From Diadophis punctatus similis (taxonomy: Eukaryota; Chordata; Lepidosauria; Squamata; Dipsadidae), in contig JALIGW010000029.1 of assembly GCA_023053685.1 (NCBI GenBank), positions 4,970,501 through 5,034,500 of the forward strand: a stretch of DNA of 64,000 nucleotides, written 5' to 3'. Of the stretch, positions 1-22,683 are shown one piece after another. The translations under genes were made by a program, and so were the position numbers. Below the pieces are notes generated by a model, which searched no databases, was not told where the DNA came from, and saw only the letters and a program-made list of their open reading frames with translations. Each line of letters starts with the position of its first letter. The first letter of the stretch is position 1.

Positions 1-265
1 TTTTTTTTACAAAACACAAAACAATACACATAATTTCCATATAAAGGCATCAGCCTCCATGTCCCAAGCAAAGGCTGTGTTCTTTGTAGAGAAAGCTATG
101 AAGTCCTGAAGCTCCAATATAATCTTTTATATACTGCTCCAAAAGGTGAAAAGAAGATATACAAGGTAGCTGTGGCTTTGCCGTCCTTGTTCCTTCTCCA
201 CCTCCTCTCAACATGTCTGTAGCATTTCATGGAGAACTCTCTTTAATATAATCTTCGGTAGGATC
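1..265 (-). other. MED19: MED19 3' untranslated region (partial)
   Basis: This stretch lies directly downstream of the MED19 stop codon on the minus strand and runs off the left edge. No other gene is visible in it. I do not see a convincing minus-strand AATAAA, so the poly(A) site is probably outside the window. Confidence 0.6.
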
Positions 266-3200
266 CTATCGGAGGCTGCTGCTGCTACTGGCTTGTGAGC
301 TGCCCACACCTGGATGTTCAGGGCTATGGCGGTTCTATAAAAAAAAAAACAAGACACAAATAAGAAATTCCAGAGGCAATAAAAACAGCCATGTAGATTT
401 TCTTGGCCCAAAAAGCTATCTTAGATCTGACGCCAAACTTTAAGCAAAGTACTTAACTTTTTTGTTTTACAATGAACTTATAAATATCAAGATCAACAGC
501 TGAAAACTATTTCCCAACTTACCTTCTTTTTCTTTTTCTCTTTTTTCTTTCTTTTCCGTTCAGGATCATCCTCTTTCTTTTTCTTCTTTTTCTTATGATC
601 AGAATCTGAGGGCGTTTCTAGTAAAATAAGAGAGAGCAATTAAAGAAGGTATTTGCTCTAGAACAGGGCTGTCAAACTCCCGGCCCATGGGCTGGATGCG
701 TCATGCGCTGGCCACGCCCACGCCCTGTTTAGCAAAGGAGAAAAAAGTCCCGATACGTCATGTGACGCTGCTGTGATGACGTGAGTTTGACACCCCTGCT
801 CTAGAAGGAAGGAGTGACTTAATTTATGTCAGTGTTGGCGAAACTTTTCAGTACCAAGTGCCAAAACGGGAGTGTGCGCGCATGCAGGGGAGCGCCAGAA
901 ACCGGAAGAGTAGCTCCCCGGTGTGCACGCGCGGGAGCACCAGAAACCGGAAGAGCAGTTCCCTGGCGAGCATATGAGCGCCAGGAAGCTGAGCTTCCGG
1001 TTTCCGGCGTGCGCATGCGCGCCCTGTCATCTGGTCTTCCGGTACACATGCGCCAGAAATCGGAAGCTCAGTTTCTCAGCGTGCGCATGCGTGCCAAGGA
1101 GCTGCTCTTCCGGTTTCCGGCACTCCCACACGCGAGAAGACCAGCTGGCTGGCGCACATCTGCACACCGGAACCCGGAAGAGCAACGGGCGATGGCTGAT
1201 GTGCCCGGAGAGATGGCTCTGTGTGCCACTTCCAGCACACATGCCATAGGTTCGCCATCACGGATTTAGGCTATCAGACTGAAAAATTCTATATCAGCCA
1301 GATGTTTGTGGGGACATTATTATTATTATATCTCCTAAGAAATAGACTTCTCACCTGGAGGGACAGGGTCTTGGGTTCGGCTCTGCTTATGTTTATGCTT
1401 ATTTTTTTTCTTAGGTGGCTGGATGTGCATTAAGCGACATTGTTCTGGCAACTGGTGTAACAGAAACAGAAAGGCACATCAATACATGAACTTCCCAAGT
1501 ACCATTGAAGAAAACATATATAATAGACTTACAGGTCTATATTTTTTGCAAGCCAATCAAATAATATTCCCCATCAAAATTTCCATTAGAAAAAATTCTA
1601 CTACAGGTAGTACAGAACAGTCCTCCCTTCACAATGGTAATTGGGACCACAATTTCCATTGCTAAGTGACGTGTTTGTAAAACATGACAACAGTTCTGGC
1701 ACTTCTGATTGCTGTTATGAAGGGCAACATCACATGGTCGCCATTTGCAACCTCCTGCCAGCTTCCCCATTGACTTTGCTTGTTGGAAGCTGGCGGTGAA
1801 GGTTGGAAATGGTAATCACGTACTGTGGGACATTGTGATGTCATAACTGTGAGCTGGGGGCCATGACTGGCCGGACACTGTAAACATAAGTATGAGGACC
1901 AGTTGTAAGTCGTACTCATTCAGCACCATCATAAATTTGAACTGTTGTTGAAGGAGTGGTCATTAAACAAGGACCACCTGTGTTTTCACTTAGCTTAGTG
2001 TTTGTGTCTATTGCAAATTAAGGATTTCTGTGCTAAAGCAAAATTATTCTAATCTAGATTTTCATCACTTCCAGCTTCCAACTTTACAAATGCAGCACTG
2101 CAAAGTCTTCTGGCTTCAAAACAAGAACCAGCACAGTATCGCAGTCCAATAGAACGAGGAAGACTGATAAAAAAAACCTACACCCTCAGGTAGACAAATT
2201 TACTCGGGTGACCTTAGACTAATCACTTTTCCTCGGCCCAAACGTCTCAGATTGTTCTGAGGATAGAGAAAATCAGGATATAAATCTAATGAATAAATAC
2301 ATGAAATGCAGGCACAGGGTCCTCTTATGATCAGATCTCTCATAACTCTTTTACCACAGAGAATTACTATTTTTGACAATCCAATAGCTATGACAAATAT
2401 ATCAACAAAGAAAGATTTGCTGGTTGTTTGAGATAACAATTTTAACAAGGATTGATCATTTTCTATTGCTTCTCTTGTGAACCACAACTAGACATGTTGT
2501 GCTAACATAGCCATTGTTGTTCCTGTTTCACTGTACTGTGCAAACTTGATGGCTCAGTATATCATATGCGGAGACCCTCTTTGAGGGAGATAGAGAGTTT
2601 AGAAATATGAAATATAAATATGTACAGATTCTATAAATATAAGTTTACCATGGAGTTCAGCTAGAAATTTTCACTTGATAACAACTTTGCAACAGGTGAA
2701 AGAAAGGTTCAAGAATTCCTTTTTTAAGGATAATCTCTTTTCCCTTTGCGTGGAACTTCTTCCTATCTTCAACCTTACTTAAAAGTCTATTCTGACAGAG
2801 AAGTTATAACCCGTTATTTTTTGGGAGGGTGGGCAGTGGTTGCCTTTCAGTCAGTCTTTATTCCTGGCAAGTACATATTCTATACATATTTTCTGGCAAC
2901 ATTTTCAGAAGTTGATTATTGTTGCCTTTTTCCTAGGACTGACTGGTCCCAGCTTGCTTCCACACCTACGGTAGAAGGAGAACTCAGGCTTCTGCATTCC
3001 TAGTCAGTACCATAATCAATAGTCACATGCTATATACCATATTCTAAAAGATTCCAGTCCACTTGATTCTGGGGGCTGGCAACATATCTATACTATAGCA
3101 TCTACGCTGAATTCCTTTTTTAGAATGTACAAAATGGTCAATATCTCATAAAGTAGACAAAATATTCAAAATTTCTGCACTGTAGTCTCTTTCTGTCATT

Positions 3201-5626
3201 TAAATTACTTATTTGTTTGCATCTAGGTTGTAATGTAATTACACAAAGATGTCCACTGCCATATGGCTGAAAATCAATATGCTTAGAGGTTAATTTATAT
3301 TCAAGTTCTAAACTGATAATTGTCAGACCTTAACCTACAAACCTGTAATATTCTTAGTTACTAGTTTGGCAAATTTCTTTTTCATTCGAGGCATCACTGT
3401 GTGTTTTGTTTATAATAGTTAAAAATCTTCTTTAGTACAACATGTCTTTCATCCAAAGCATAACTCACCGGGCCAGCATGGAGACGAAACCCTGTTAGCA
3501 TGGTACCAGTGATAGGGTTGAATGAGCTACCGCAGATGGGAGGTTTTTCAATTAAAGAACGCAAGCTGCTGTTATCATGTGAGCCTGGCAAATCGATCAT
3601 TCCTGGCAGGTCAGGCAGAAAGTTGCTGAGTTTCTCTTTCACCTTTTTGCCACAGAATTTATTGTAGGCATGCTCTAAGTTGTAGTGGGTGATCAAATTT
3701 GTGCTTCCTGTTAGTTCTGTGGTACCTGGCAAGAAATGAACAACACTGTAAAGTAACCATGTTACTGATTGTTTTGCCTAAATTAACAGCACAGATAATT
3801 TTTTAAAGAAACCCCTAAAGTTTGGTAGAAGCTGATTTTGAAACCAGGTCCTTTCTGTAAGTAACAATGACAATGATACAAATCCTATTTTATAGGACCT
3901 GAAATTCTAGCAGTGAGAATGGAATTATTTAAAATATTTACAGTCTGGCCTTATCCATAAGATTGTTTGATGCACTATAATCAATAAAAATAAAACATTA
4001 AAGCTAAAAAAAACCAAGTAAAGCATACACCCCCTCATTTAGTGACCTTAATCTGTTTCTTAAATTTGAAGCAAAATGCTTGCTAAGTGAGTATGTGACT
4101 GAAAGAGGGAGAGAGATGCTGTGAAGATCACTAGTGGCTACCATCTCATTTAGATAAAGATCTCCTGTGCAGCAATGCCAATGTTAATCTCACTCTGGCA
4201 TGCATTGCTGTCAGACACACAAAATTTGGTTGAATTTTTTTAAAATTATCATATTTGCAAAAGGTCGCTGAGGTAGCCACTTAAATAAGTAGCTGCATAA
4301 AAAAGTGACAATGACAGAAAGGCACTCTAGAAATAAATCGTCTAGTCCAGTTAGCAATTATGACCCAAATACAGGAGTTAAAAATGGGTGGATGACATCC
4401 AGGGAACTTCTAAAGCCAATTAATAAAGACGTATCCTCATAGCCCTGAAACAATGAACCTGCTTCTCATTGCACAACTTTCCAAAGATAAAATACAGGTA
4501 GTCCTCGACTTATGACCATAATTGAATCCAACATTTATGTTGCTAAGTGAAACATTTGTTAAGTGAATTTTGCCCCATTTTACGACTTTTCTTGCCACAG
4601 TTAAGTGAATCACTGCAGCTGTTAAGTTAGTAACAGAGTTAAGTGAATCTGGCTTCCCCATTGACTTTCCTTGTCAGAAGGTCGCAAAAGGGGATCACGT
4701 GACCCCCAGGACACTGCAACCCATCATAAATATGAACCAGTGGCCAAATGTCCAAGTTTTGATCACGCGACCATGGTGACGCTGTAACGGTCATAAGTGT
4801 GGAAGACAGTCATAAGTCACTTTTTTCAGTGCCGTTGTAACTTTGAACGGTCACTAAATGAACTCTTGTAAGTTTAGGACTACCTGTATTCCTGCTTACA
4901 TAAGTAGATGCACCCGGAGAAAATGACTTTGTAACCCGATGCATATTTACTTTCAGTGATAGAAATTTCATGAACACAAGTGGCTATTAGGCATATCACT
5001 TAAGGTGGATTGTACAACTTTTCAGAGGGCAGATTCTTGAAGGGCCACTCAGAGCCTTGTACTCTCGCACAAATGACACAAAACTCTCCCACCACGGTTC
5101 CCACAAGAAACTTCGATGGCTTTTAACTCGAGGACGCCAAAGATATGCAAACGAGGCCATCCCGGCTCGTTCAGTGGCCCGAGCAACTGCCAGTCGCGCG
5201 AGTTACCACCCACTTGGCGCTTCAAGCCCAGCCGTCAAGCCTCTACAGCGGCTGGGCCCGAGTTCCCGCAAAGGCGGAGCAACTGCCCATCAGCAGCAGC
5301 GAGCCATTCCATTGGCACATTTCGGCGTGACGTATAAAATCCGTCAAGCAGCAGAAAAGCAACGCCCGCCTCTAGGCGGCGGTTGGTTACGAAGCTCCTG
5401 AAGCCAGCCCCTATCAACCACTACCTGGTAACTCGCGCATTAGGTAAAAAGGACCGCTGGCTGCCGCCGCTTTGCGTGCTGTCTCTTCTCCGACCGGAGT
5501 CACCGTTGGTACAGGAGGCTGTCCAGTACCGGGTCCTCCTGGTTTTCCTGGGCCAAAGCCTAGCGCGGCAGCTGTTGTAGACGGAGGAGGTTCTGTCCCT
5601 CCGAAGAGAGCAGAAAAATTCTCCAT
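266..5626 (-). CDS. MED19: Mediator complex subunit 19
   Basis: MED19 is a nuclear subunit of the Mediator head module, which links transcription factors to RNA polymerase II. Five coding exons join in frame: 5626-5425, 3725-3469, 1451-1355, 617-523 and 334-266 (239 aa plus stop; human protein about 244 aa). Each junction has AG/GT sites, for example donor GTGAGT after 3469 and GTAAGT after 523. The N-terminus begins [10 protein letters not shown] and is Pro/Gly/Ala-rich. Exons 1-2 give the conserved core [29 protein letters not shown] and [20 protein letters not shown]. Exons 3-4 are Lys/Arg-rich ([13 protein letters not shown], then a long [19 protein letters not shown] run), typical of the basic tail. 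Exon 5 ends in a serine run, SSSSSLR. The second of two tandem ATGs (5626) is used because it matches family N-termini and has A at -3 and G at +4. MED19 diverges from TMX2 across a shared promoter. The ORF looks intact. Confidence 0.96.
664..798. mobile_element. hAT-type MITE, 135 bp, in MED19 intron 3
   Basis: The ends are inverted repeats (CAGGGCTGTCAAACTC and GAGTTTGACACCCCTG). A perfect 8-bp target duplication, CTCTAGAA, sits at 656-663 and 799-806. Length, TIR sequence and 8-bp TSD fit a non-autonomous hAT element. A relative of the same family lies at 62205-62329. Confidence 0.92.
830..1263. mobile_element. hAT-type MITE ('CAGTGATGGCGAACC' family), in MED19 intron 3
   Basis: The ends are CAGTGTTGGCGAA and TTCGCCATCACGG, degenerate forms of the TIR seen at 48084-48614 and 62338-62761. 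Flanks ATTTATGT and ATTTAGGC agree at 6 of 8 positions, consistent with an aged 8-bp duplication. The GC-rich interior repeats short units built around 'CCGGAAGAGC' and its complement. The several overlapping ORFs here are by-products of this GC-rich repeat and not genes. Confidence 0.85.
1605..1960. repeat. Degenerate TA-MITE remnant in MED19 intron 2
   Basis: Blocks such as CATTGCTAAGTGACGTGTTTGTAAA, read piecewise, and GACTTTGCTTGTTGGAAGCTG resemble the CAGGTAGTCC family (for example 4495-4886), but the ends are eroded. It looks like an old copy. The boundaries are approximate. Confidence 0.45.
4495..4886. mobile_element. Tc1/mariner-like MITE, TA target, in MED19 intron 1
   Basis: It starts CAGGTAGTCCTCGACTTATG and ends TAAGTTTAGGACTACCTG, with TA on both sides (4493-4494 and 4887-4888). 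The interior carries the family blocks TTGCTAAGTGAAACATTTGT and TTGACTTTCCTTGTCAGAAG. Other copies in this window are at 13707, 19770, 21457, 38026 and 57001, with partial ones elsewhere. The superfamily call rests on the TA duplication and TIRs; no transposase is present. Confidence 0.88.
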
Positions 5627-6035
5627 CATCCCGGCGTGCTTTGCGCAGTCTCCTCCTATTGGCTTCGCATCCGACGCTTTTCTACGTTTGCTCTGGCGTC
5701 ATTGGAAGGCGGGGACCCATCCTCTGCGTAGGATTGGCTAACTTACCGGACCTCGACTATATGATATGATAGGTTGCTTAGCAGAACGACACGCTTTTAA
5801 ATAGCGGCATTACGTCAATGCTGTACGTCAGAGAGCGAAAGCAGTCCCTCGGTTGCCATTCTGAAGAGTTTCAGTGCGATACTCTCCCAGCCAATAAGGA
5901 CACAGCGTTATCCACGGAGCTCCGCCTTTCCTTTGATTGACGTTGTCACCCACCGCTCAATCAAAAGCAAAAGAAGGGGACTCGGGGTGGGCGGGAAGCC
6001 GTCTTGCGACGGATCTCGGTCGGCGGGAGGTGAAG
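5627..6035. promoter_or_regulatory. Bidirectional MED19/TMX2 promoter
   Basis: These 409 bp separate the two divergent start codons. The region is GC-richer than its surroundings. It holds CCAAT/ATTGG boxes in both orientations (about 5658, 5701, 5734 and 5891) and two CRE-like cores, TTACGTCAA near 5809 and TACGTCAG near 5824. An AAGATGGCGG YY1-type motif overlaps the TMX2 start codon. No TATA box is evident. CpG-rich, TATA-less divergent promoters with CCAAT boxes are typical of housekeeping gene pairs. Start sites were not measured. Confidence 0.8.
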
Positions 6036-16693
<10,658 letters not shown>

Positions 16694-17675
16694 TGCCTGT
16701 AAGACTGGACCATAATGCCCTTACTGTTAAGCTCTCCATTTCTGTTTCCATCCTGACATTTCTCCCGGGATGTCATCCGAAGACTGCTTCCACCCAACAG
16801 TGATGGTGCTGGGAGAAGTGTGTAATCACTAAGCTATGTATCATTCTGGGCTCTGCTGTTGGCTGTGGACCTCTACATTTTCTTTTGTATTTTTGTTCCA
16901 AATTTTCTTTCCAGGAGACACTACTGATATTTAAATAATAGAACCAGCCAGACGAAAATCTTGGTGACCTCCTCAAGGAGAATATCACCATGGAACGCAG
17001 GTTGCTTCTCCGGGAATTAGTAGGAGCTGCTAAGGAAAACACTGTAATAGGAGGGTAAATCTATTTCTTGTTTTATCGATATGATTTCAATGATACAATT
17101 GGAAAAACCCACATCTCACATGAAATCAACTCCATTCACTCCTGAAGGTTCGCTCTGAGAAGATATTGGCATTTCTGACCAGTTTTTTGCTACCGCTACC
17201 CATTGCCCTATTATTATTGTCATTGTTATTGTTATTAAGAAAGGTCTTGTGGTATCTTGTGGTCTTTTCTCTTTTTAGAAGCTAATGGGCAATAGTAGAA
17301 TATTTGCTGAACTTGAAGTTGTGCCAGAAAATCAGTGGCTAATGTACAGCTTTAAAAGATCTGTCTTTTATAGTAACAGCTGGTAGCTTAGTGTAGCTGT
17401 TTGACTTGGAGGAACTGCTGTTTCTATCGTCCATCTAATACTGCACTAAACAGGATTTAACTAATGTGGCAGATGTTCTGGGACTACATTGGCAGACGTT
17501 CCTAGCCAGTGTGGCTATCTGGGTAGAGCAAGGGTTGGGCAAGTCTGTCCTAGCGTTTTTAGTTGCTGCACTCCGAAGATGGAGGGCTTGCCTCAAGGTG
17601 AAAACACTGCAAATCAGCACGGTTCATCCATGTTCATGCTTCCGTTAATGGTCTTGTACAGGTGCCTTTAATAAA
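16694..17675 (+). terminator. TMX2: TMX2 3'UTR and polyadenylation signal
   Basis: About 1 kb after the TMX2 stop codon an AATAAA at 17670-17675 is followed within 20-30 bp by a GT-rich stretch (GGGAGTGTTGTATTCCTGTG). It is the best candidate for the end of the transcript. The UTR otherwise shows no element I recognise. Confidence 0.65.
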
Positions 17676-18462
17676 TCTGGGAGTGTTGTATTCCTGTGAC
17701 CTTTAATTGATTTATTAGATTGTTGGTGGAGTTCCTGCCTTCATGGTTTGACTTTGGCTTATTAAAAAAAAATACAGTCTTCTAATGTTTAAATCAATTT
17801 GCTCAAGGCTCAGCTCATTCTTTATCCAGCAGCATTTTTTGGCTTTCGCTTTTTCTGTTAGGGTACATTTATAGAAGATATGCAGAAAGCAAATGAGATT
17901 CACATTGGATGGGTTCACACAATTTATTAAGGTATATATATCTATCTATCTCCATCCTATCATTTGTATTCTAGAGTGAAGCAGGCAGTAAAAAAAAGGG
18001 TGGCGGTGGTATTTTATTATTTATTTCACAATATTTGTAGCCCATCTCATTCCTAGCAGATTACCATGTTTTGCATTAAAAGGATTAACTAAATCCTGGT
18101 TCTAATCCTCCATCTATTTAAATAAGAATTCCTGTTCTTAGTAGTATGGGTTCTGCTGATTTGACAAATGGAAAAGACATGCTTCTTTCAGAAGTGTAAC
18201 TGCTAATGCCCTTCTTGTTCTCAGAATATATAACAGTACAAAAACAAAACTGTTCAGTGGCAAATGAAGGGGATGTGTTACCTGGGATCTGATGTTATTT
18301 TAACAGCGGCAAGGAGCAAGTCTTCTTCAACCGCCCATCTCTTTTCTGGAGGAGACAAGCAGGATATTGGTTTTGGCCCCAGACATAGGACTAGAACCAA
18401 CTGATGAAAATAGCGGAGTAACAGATTTCAGCTCAAAAACACACTTCACACAACACAATGAT

Positions 18463-18881
18463 CAGGGGTGGGTTTCTACCGGTGCGGTCCAGTGCGTAGC
18501 TCCGTAGGGACCCGCCAATAACGCAATTTGCACGCAACTGCTCCGGTACCGTCTCCACCGGGCAGTCGCGCGCATCGCCATCTTTTTGGGCGATTTTGCT
18601 TCTGCGCATGCGTGGAAGCAAAATTGCGCCAAAATCTCACGAGGGGATGCACGTGCGAGAGAGATTTTGGCGAGATTTTGCTTCTGCGCATGCGTGGAAG
18701 CAAAATCGTGCCGAAATCTCACGCACGCGCACATCCCCTCACAAGATTTTGGCGAGATTTTGCTTCCACACATGCGCAGAAGCAAAATTGTGCGAGGGGG
18801 CGCACACTCATAGCGCACGCACGAAGCATGAAGAAATGCAGAGCAGCGCACCGGTCTCAGTAAGTAAGCAACTCGCCCCTG
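18463..18881. mobile_element. hAT-type MITE, 419 bp, perfect TSD
   Basis: It is flanked by a perfect 8-bp duplication, ACAATGAT, at 18455-18462 and 18882-18889. The ends are CAGGGGTGGGTTTCTACCGG and CAACTCGCCCCTG. The interior repeats a unit with TTTTGCTTCTGCGCATGCG and its complement several times, giving multiple GC-rich hairpins. The overlapping ORFs (TRP-free 'FCACVEAK' type) are artefacts of this repeat. Confidence 0.92.
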
Positions 18882-18902
18882 ACAATGATCCATAAAGCTG
18901 AG

Positions 18903-19140
18903 GGGGCGCAACAGTTAGAGTGCAGTACTGCAGGCCACTTTAGCTGACTGTGATCAGCAGTTCAGCTGTTCAAATCTCACCGGCTCAAGGTTGACTCAGC
19001 CTTCCATCCTTCCAAGGTAGGTAAAATGAGGACCCAGATTGTTGGGGGGAATATAAATATACATTGCTTACTGGTGTAAACCGCTTAGAGTGCTTGCACT
19101 TAAGGCGGTATATAAGTCTCACAAATAAATTAAATAAACA
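18903..19140 (+). mobile_element. tRNA-derived SINE
   Basis: The head GTTAGAGTGCAGTACTG and a GTTCAAATC B box resemble an RNA polymerase III promoter. They are followed by GGCTCAAGGTTGACTCAGCC, a body with AAACCGCTTAGAGTGC, and an AATAAATTAAATAAA tail. The same family lies in reverse at 53640-53830. It is a SINE and not a tRNA gene, as no cloverleaf closes. Confidence 0.85.
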
Positions 19141-19299
19141 ATACTCCCTGGAACAGCATTTCTCTGAAGTCTGTATTGCCTCAATCCTGTTAGAATTTCA
19201 AAGAATCTTGGGCATCTGGCTTTTTCCACAGGGCAGCTTCTGACCCTGCTTGTTGATTTTTGTTTTCCCAATATGAGCAATCTTATTAACTTGATTTTA

Positions 19300-19520
19300 A
19301 TTATTTATTATTTATATCCCACTTTTACCATTTTGTAAAAAAATAACTCAAGGCAGTGAACATATCCACCACCACATATTTTCCCCACAGCTACAATGCT
19401 ATGGGGTGAATTGGGCTGCGAGAGAATGACTGGCTCAAGGTCACCCAGCTGGCTTTCATGGCTAAGGCCTGACTTGAACTCAGTTTCATGCTTTAACCAT
19501 TAAGCCAAACTGGCTCTTTG
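19300..19520 (-). mobile_element. tRNA-derived SINE, second family
   Basis: On the minus strand the head reads GAGCCAGTTTGGCTTAATGG, followed by a B box (GAGTTCAAGTCAG) and the block GCTGGGTGACCTTGAGCCAG. The tail is AT-rich (ATAAATAATAAAT). This matches the general layout of squamate SINEs. A related tail fragment lies near 41632. Confidence 0.75.
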
Positions 19521-19769
19521 TCTTGTCTGTTTTTTAAAAGTTCTAATAATTTATATGGACATAAGCGAACTATAGTTGCAGTTGCAATTGAGCCTTATAA
19601 GTCACTTGTTGATTTTGTACAACATCAATTCTCATTAGCTTGGTTAGTTATTAAATGTATTGTATGAACTCAGCCAATAAGTGGGGTCTGACAGCAGAAG
19701 AGCTTTTCTCAGGAGGCAAATGATGTAGAGTTAGATTTGTTAGAGTGCTGGGCAGCATATCCTACTGTA

Positions 19770-20166
19770 CAGGTAGTTCTTGGCTTACAACCACAATTGA
19801 TCCCAAAATTTATGTTGTTAAGTGAGACATTTGTTAAATGAGCTTTGCCCCTTTTTATGACCTTTCTTGCTAGTAATTAAGTGAATTACTGCAATTGATA
19901 AGTTAGTAACCCAGTTGTTAAAAGAATCTGGCTTCCACATTGACTTTGCTTGTCAGAAAGTCGCAAAAGCGGATCATATGACCCCGGGACACAGCAACAG
20001 TTGTAAGTATGAACCAGCTGCCAAGCATCTGAAATTTGATCACCCGATTATGGGGATGATGCAAAGGTCATAACTGGGAAAAAAAACCGGTCACATGTCA
20101 CTTTTTTTCATTGCCGTTGTAACTTTGAACGGTCACTAAATAAACTTGTAACTCGCGGACTACCTA
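19770..20166. mobile_element. TA-MITE upstream of SELENOH
   Basis: It begins CAGGTAGTTCTTGGCTTACA after TA and ends GTAACTCGCGGACTACCTA before TA. The interior blocks match the copy at 4495. It ends about 500 bp upstream of the SELENOH first-exon donor. Confidence 0.87.
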
Positions 20167-20199
20167 TACTGCAAGGTTCTCCACGGAGCTGCAAGTTGG

Positions 20200-20688
20200 A
20201 TTCAATTATTGTCTCTTGCGAAGCGGTGGGCGACCCGGAAGAGCAGAAAAGATACATCCCTGAATGAAGCAGAACAACTGCAGCACAAACGAAAGATGCT
20301 CAAAGTGACGGAAGAGCAGCGGAATGCAGGATGGTACCTTCTCCTCCGGAAGCGCCAGTCCAACCCGCAGTGCAGCCCCTTTCACTGACAGGCGCCGCTA
20401 CCTGCCCCGCCCACCGGGTTAGACCGGCCGGGATTCTGATTCCTGTCTACCTACCCATAGAAGAGTCGCCGCCTTTGCTATCCCACCCCCACTTGCAATA
20501 GAACGCGCGCCCAGCTGATACAGTTGAGTAGCCCTTCGAAAGCGAGTCGTGATTGGTTGCTACGGAACGTCACTCAAAACGCCCCGTCTGCCGGGCGGGC
20601 AGCGGCCATCTTACGAAAGGCTTTGGCGCGCGGGGCAGTCGCGAGGTGTGAGATTGTGGTGGCATCGTCGCCGCCGCCGCTTTGGAAG
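20200..20688 (+). promoter_or_regulatory. SELENOH: SELENOH CpG-rich promoter and non-coding exon 1
   Basis: This is a sharp GC/CpG-rich island in an AT-rich setting. It has an ATTGG box (GTGATTGGTTGCTACGG near 20551), a GCGGCCATCTT YY1-type motif near 20602, and a good donor, TTTGGAAG/GTGAGG, after 20688. The next in-frame ATG is in the exon starting at 22683, so this exon would be 5'UTR. The start site and full exon extent are inferred. Confidence 0.72.
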
Positions 20689-21456
20689 GTGAGGCGGGAA
20701 GGTTCTTCCCTGTATTTGCCCTTGGGGGTTGCTCGTCTGCCTTTTGCGGGTTTTTCGTTAATGCACCTCATTCCCTTCCAGTCCAGCGCTAATGGTTGAA
20801 GCTGCGGGAGATTTCCTTTCTTGAGCATAAGCTGCCCATCGTGGGGGTTGCAACAAGAAAGCAAGCGAGGTTGCTTCGCTTCTTGAAAACCCGGAGGTTG
20901 CTCTCTTATTAGTCGTGTTCTTTGGCTTCTCAGTTTAATTATCCCTCTAAATCTGAGAGCAAGATGGATCTCTTCCCCGCAACTCCAGAGCCGCGATGTT
21001 TTTTTTTAATGTTTAATCTAAATGGTTTTCTTGGCAAACTTCTCTACGGTTCGTTCTTCTGTTTTCTCCAACGAGGGTTTTTGGACCGATTCTGTTCTGC
21101 TTTCATTTAATGGTTATTGCCATTTCTCTTTAGCGTTGCCAAAGCTGATTCTGTTGTTTCTGTCCTTATCCGTTGCATTTGTATCCATCCATCCTTTTTC
21201 TCCCAGCGCTCAGCATCTCCTCCAGTGAGCCCCATAGCTGAATGGGAATTTGAACCCTGGTCTGCCTAGCTAGCAAAACCCAACATTATTAAACTATTCT
21301 ACACGGGGTCTCCTTTGCTTATAAATTGGTTAAATAAACCATGATCATTTATAATCTTTTTTGCCTTGCTTTCTCTTTTGATGAAAGGCTTGTGGGGAAC
21401 AACACACACAAACCCAATACGCTCTCTGCTAAAAAATTTAGTGATGTTTTTTAGTA

Positions 21457-21849
21457 CAGGTGTTCCTCGACTTATGACCACAATTGAGCCCAAAATTTTT
21501 ATTGCTAAGTGAAACATCTGTTAAGTGAATTTTGCCCCATTTTACCACCTTTTGTGCCACAGTTGTTAAGTGAATTACTGCAGTTGATAAGTTAGTAACA
21601 TGGTGGTTTAGTGACTCTGGCTTCCTCATTGACTTTGCTTGTAAGAAGATCACAAAAGTGATCACATGACCCCAGGACACTGCAACCGTCATAAATATGA
21701 GTTAGTTGCTAAGCATTCAAATTTGGATCATGTGATTATGAGGATACTGGAACAGTCGTAAGTGTGAAAAATGGTCCTAAGTCACTTTTTTCAGCGCTGT
21801 TGTAACTTTGAACAATCACTAAATGAACTTGTAAGTCTAAGATTACCTG
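21457..21849. mobile_element. TA-MITE in SELENOH intron 1
   Basis: It starts CAGGTGTTCCTCGACTTATG and ends GTAAGTCTAAGATTACCTG with TA on both sides. The interior matches the family at 4495. The rest of intron 1 (about 21850-22680) shows nothing I can name. Confidence 0.86.
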
Positions 21850-22683
21850 TACAATGCTGAGTTTCAAAGACTTTTTAGTCATCCTATAATGGGCATCAGG
21901 GTGTGCTATTTGTAGCTAATTCATATTTTGCTGTTAGGAGAAAAATCATTGGTATAGCTCACTAGCAAAGGGTGTGTTTTGCATGGAGAAAAATTGAATT
22001 TCATTGCTTACCATCAAAGTATACTTTGATAGGGCTATTTAAAATCCTGGACCATTGCAGCCAGTAGTTTGGAGGTCCCTAATTCCCCCATTTTTTCTCA
22101 ATGTGTTAAACTACAATTCTCATAATTTTCAGCTAGCCTGGAAAGTTACATTTCAAAATATCTGGATGGTTTTGGTTGGGAATTGCGGTTGACAGTATGA
22201 ACTAATTAAGGAGTCACATCCCTTAATTGAAGAGCATCATCAGGCTTCCCATGGCATATAAGGACCAGATTTTGGGGAGTTTTAAAGACCTCTAAGCATA
22301 TATTAATCCCTACCAAGTGCTACTAAATAAAATACTTGAGAGGAGGACAAAAGAAATGCTGATGAGCTCTGGCCACACTTTTTGCATTTCTGAACTCAAT
22401 AAATCAAGGCTGTTTAATTCCCCCCCCCCCCTGGATAGTTCCAGGCAGAGCATATGCAGTTGTTCTATCTACTCTTTTCACCTTCCTGTGAAAAGACAAA
22501 AGGCAGTAATGGATTTCAAATGAGAGTTATCATAAGTATATCAGGCTGATAGCATAATAGATAAACATTTTCTAAGCATTCTTTCTTTGGTGTTTTCTTA
22601 CCAGAAAAATCTGCTACATATACTGAGATCTGTAATCCCAAAATACAAATGTAATATTCTTTCTTCTTGCCTTCAGTTGCAGA

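Noticed and set aside
826..1269. Overlapping ORFs of 60-147 codons on both strands
   Set aside because: They lie inside a GC-rich hAT MITE made of short inverted repeats, and their proteins are low-complexity repeats.
5057..5417. ORFs up to 114 codons near the MED19 promoter
   Set aside because: This is CpG-rich intron 1 sequence. Frames are open on both strands because of composition, with no domain or splice support.
18903..18990. Possible tRNA gene (A- and B-box-like motifs)
   Set aside because: The motifs head a SINE with a body and A-rich tail, and no tRNA cloverleaf closes.
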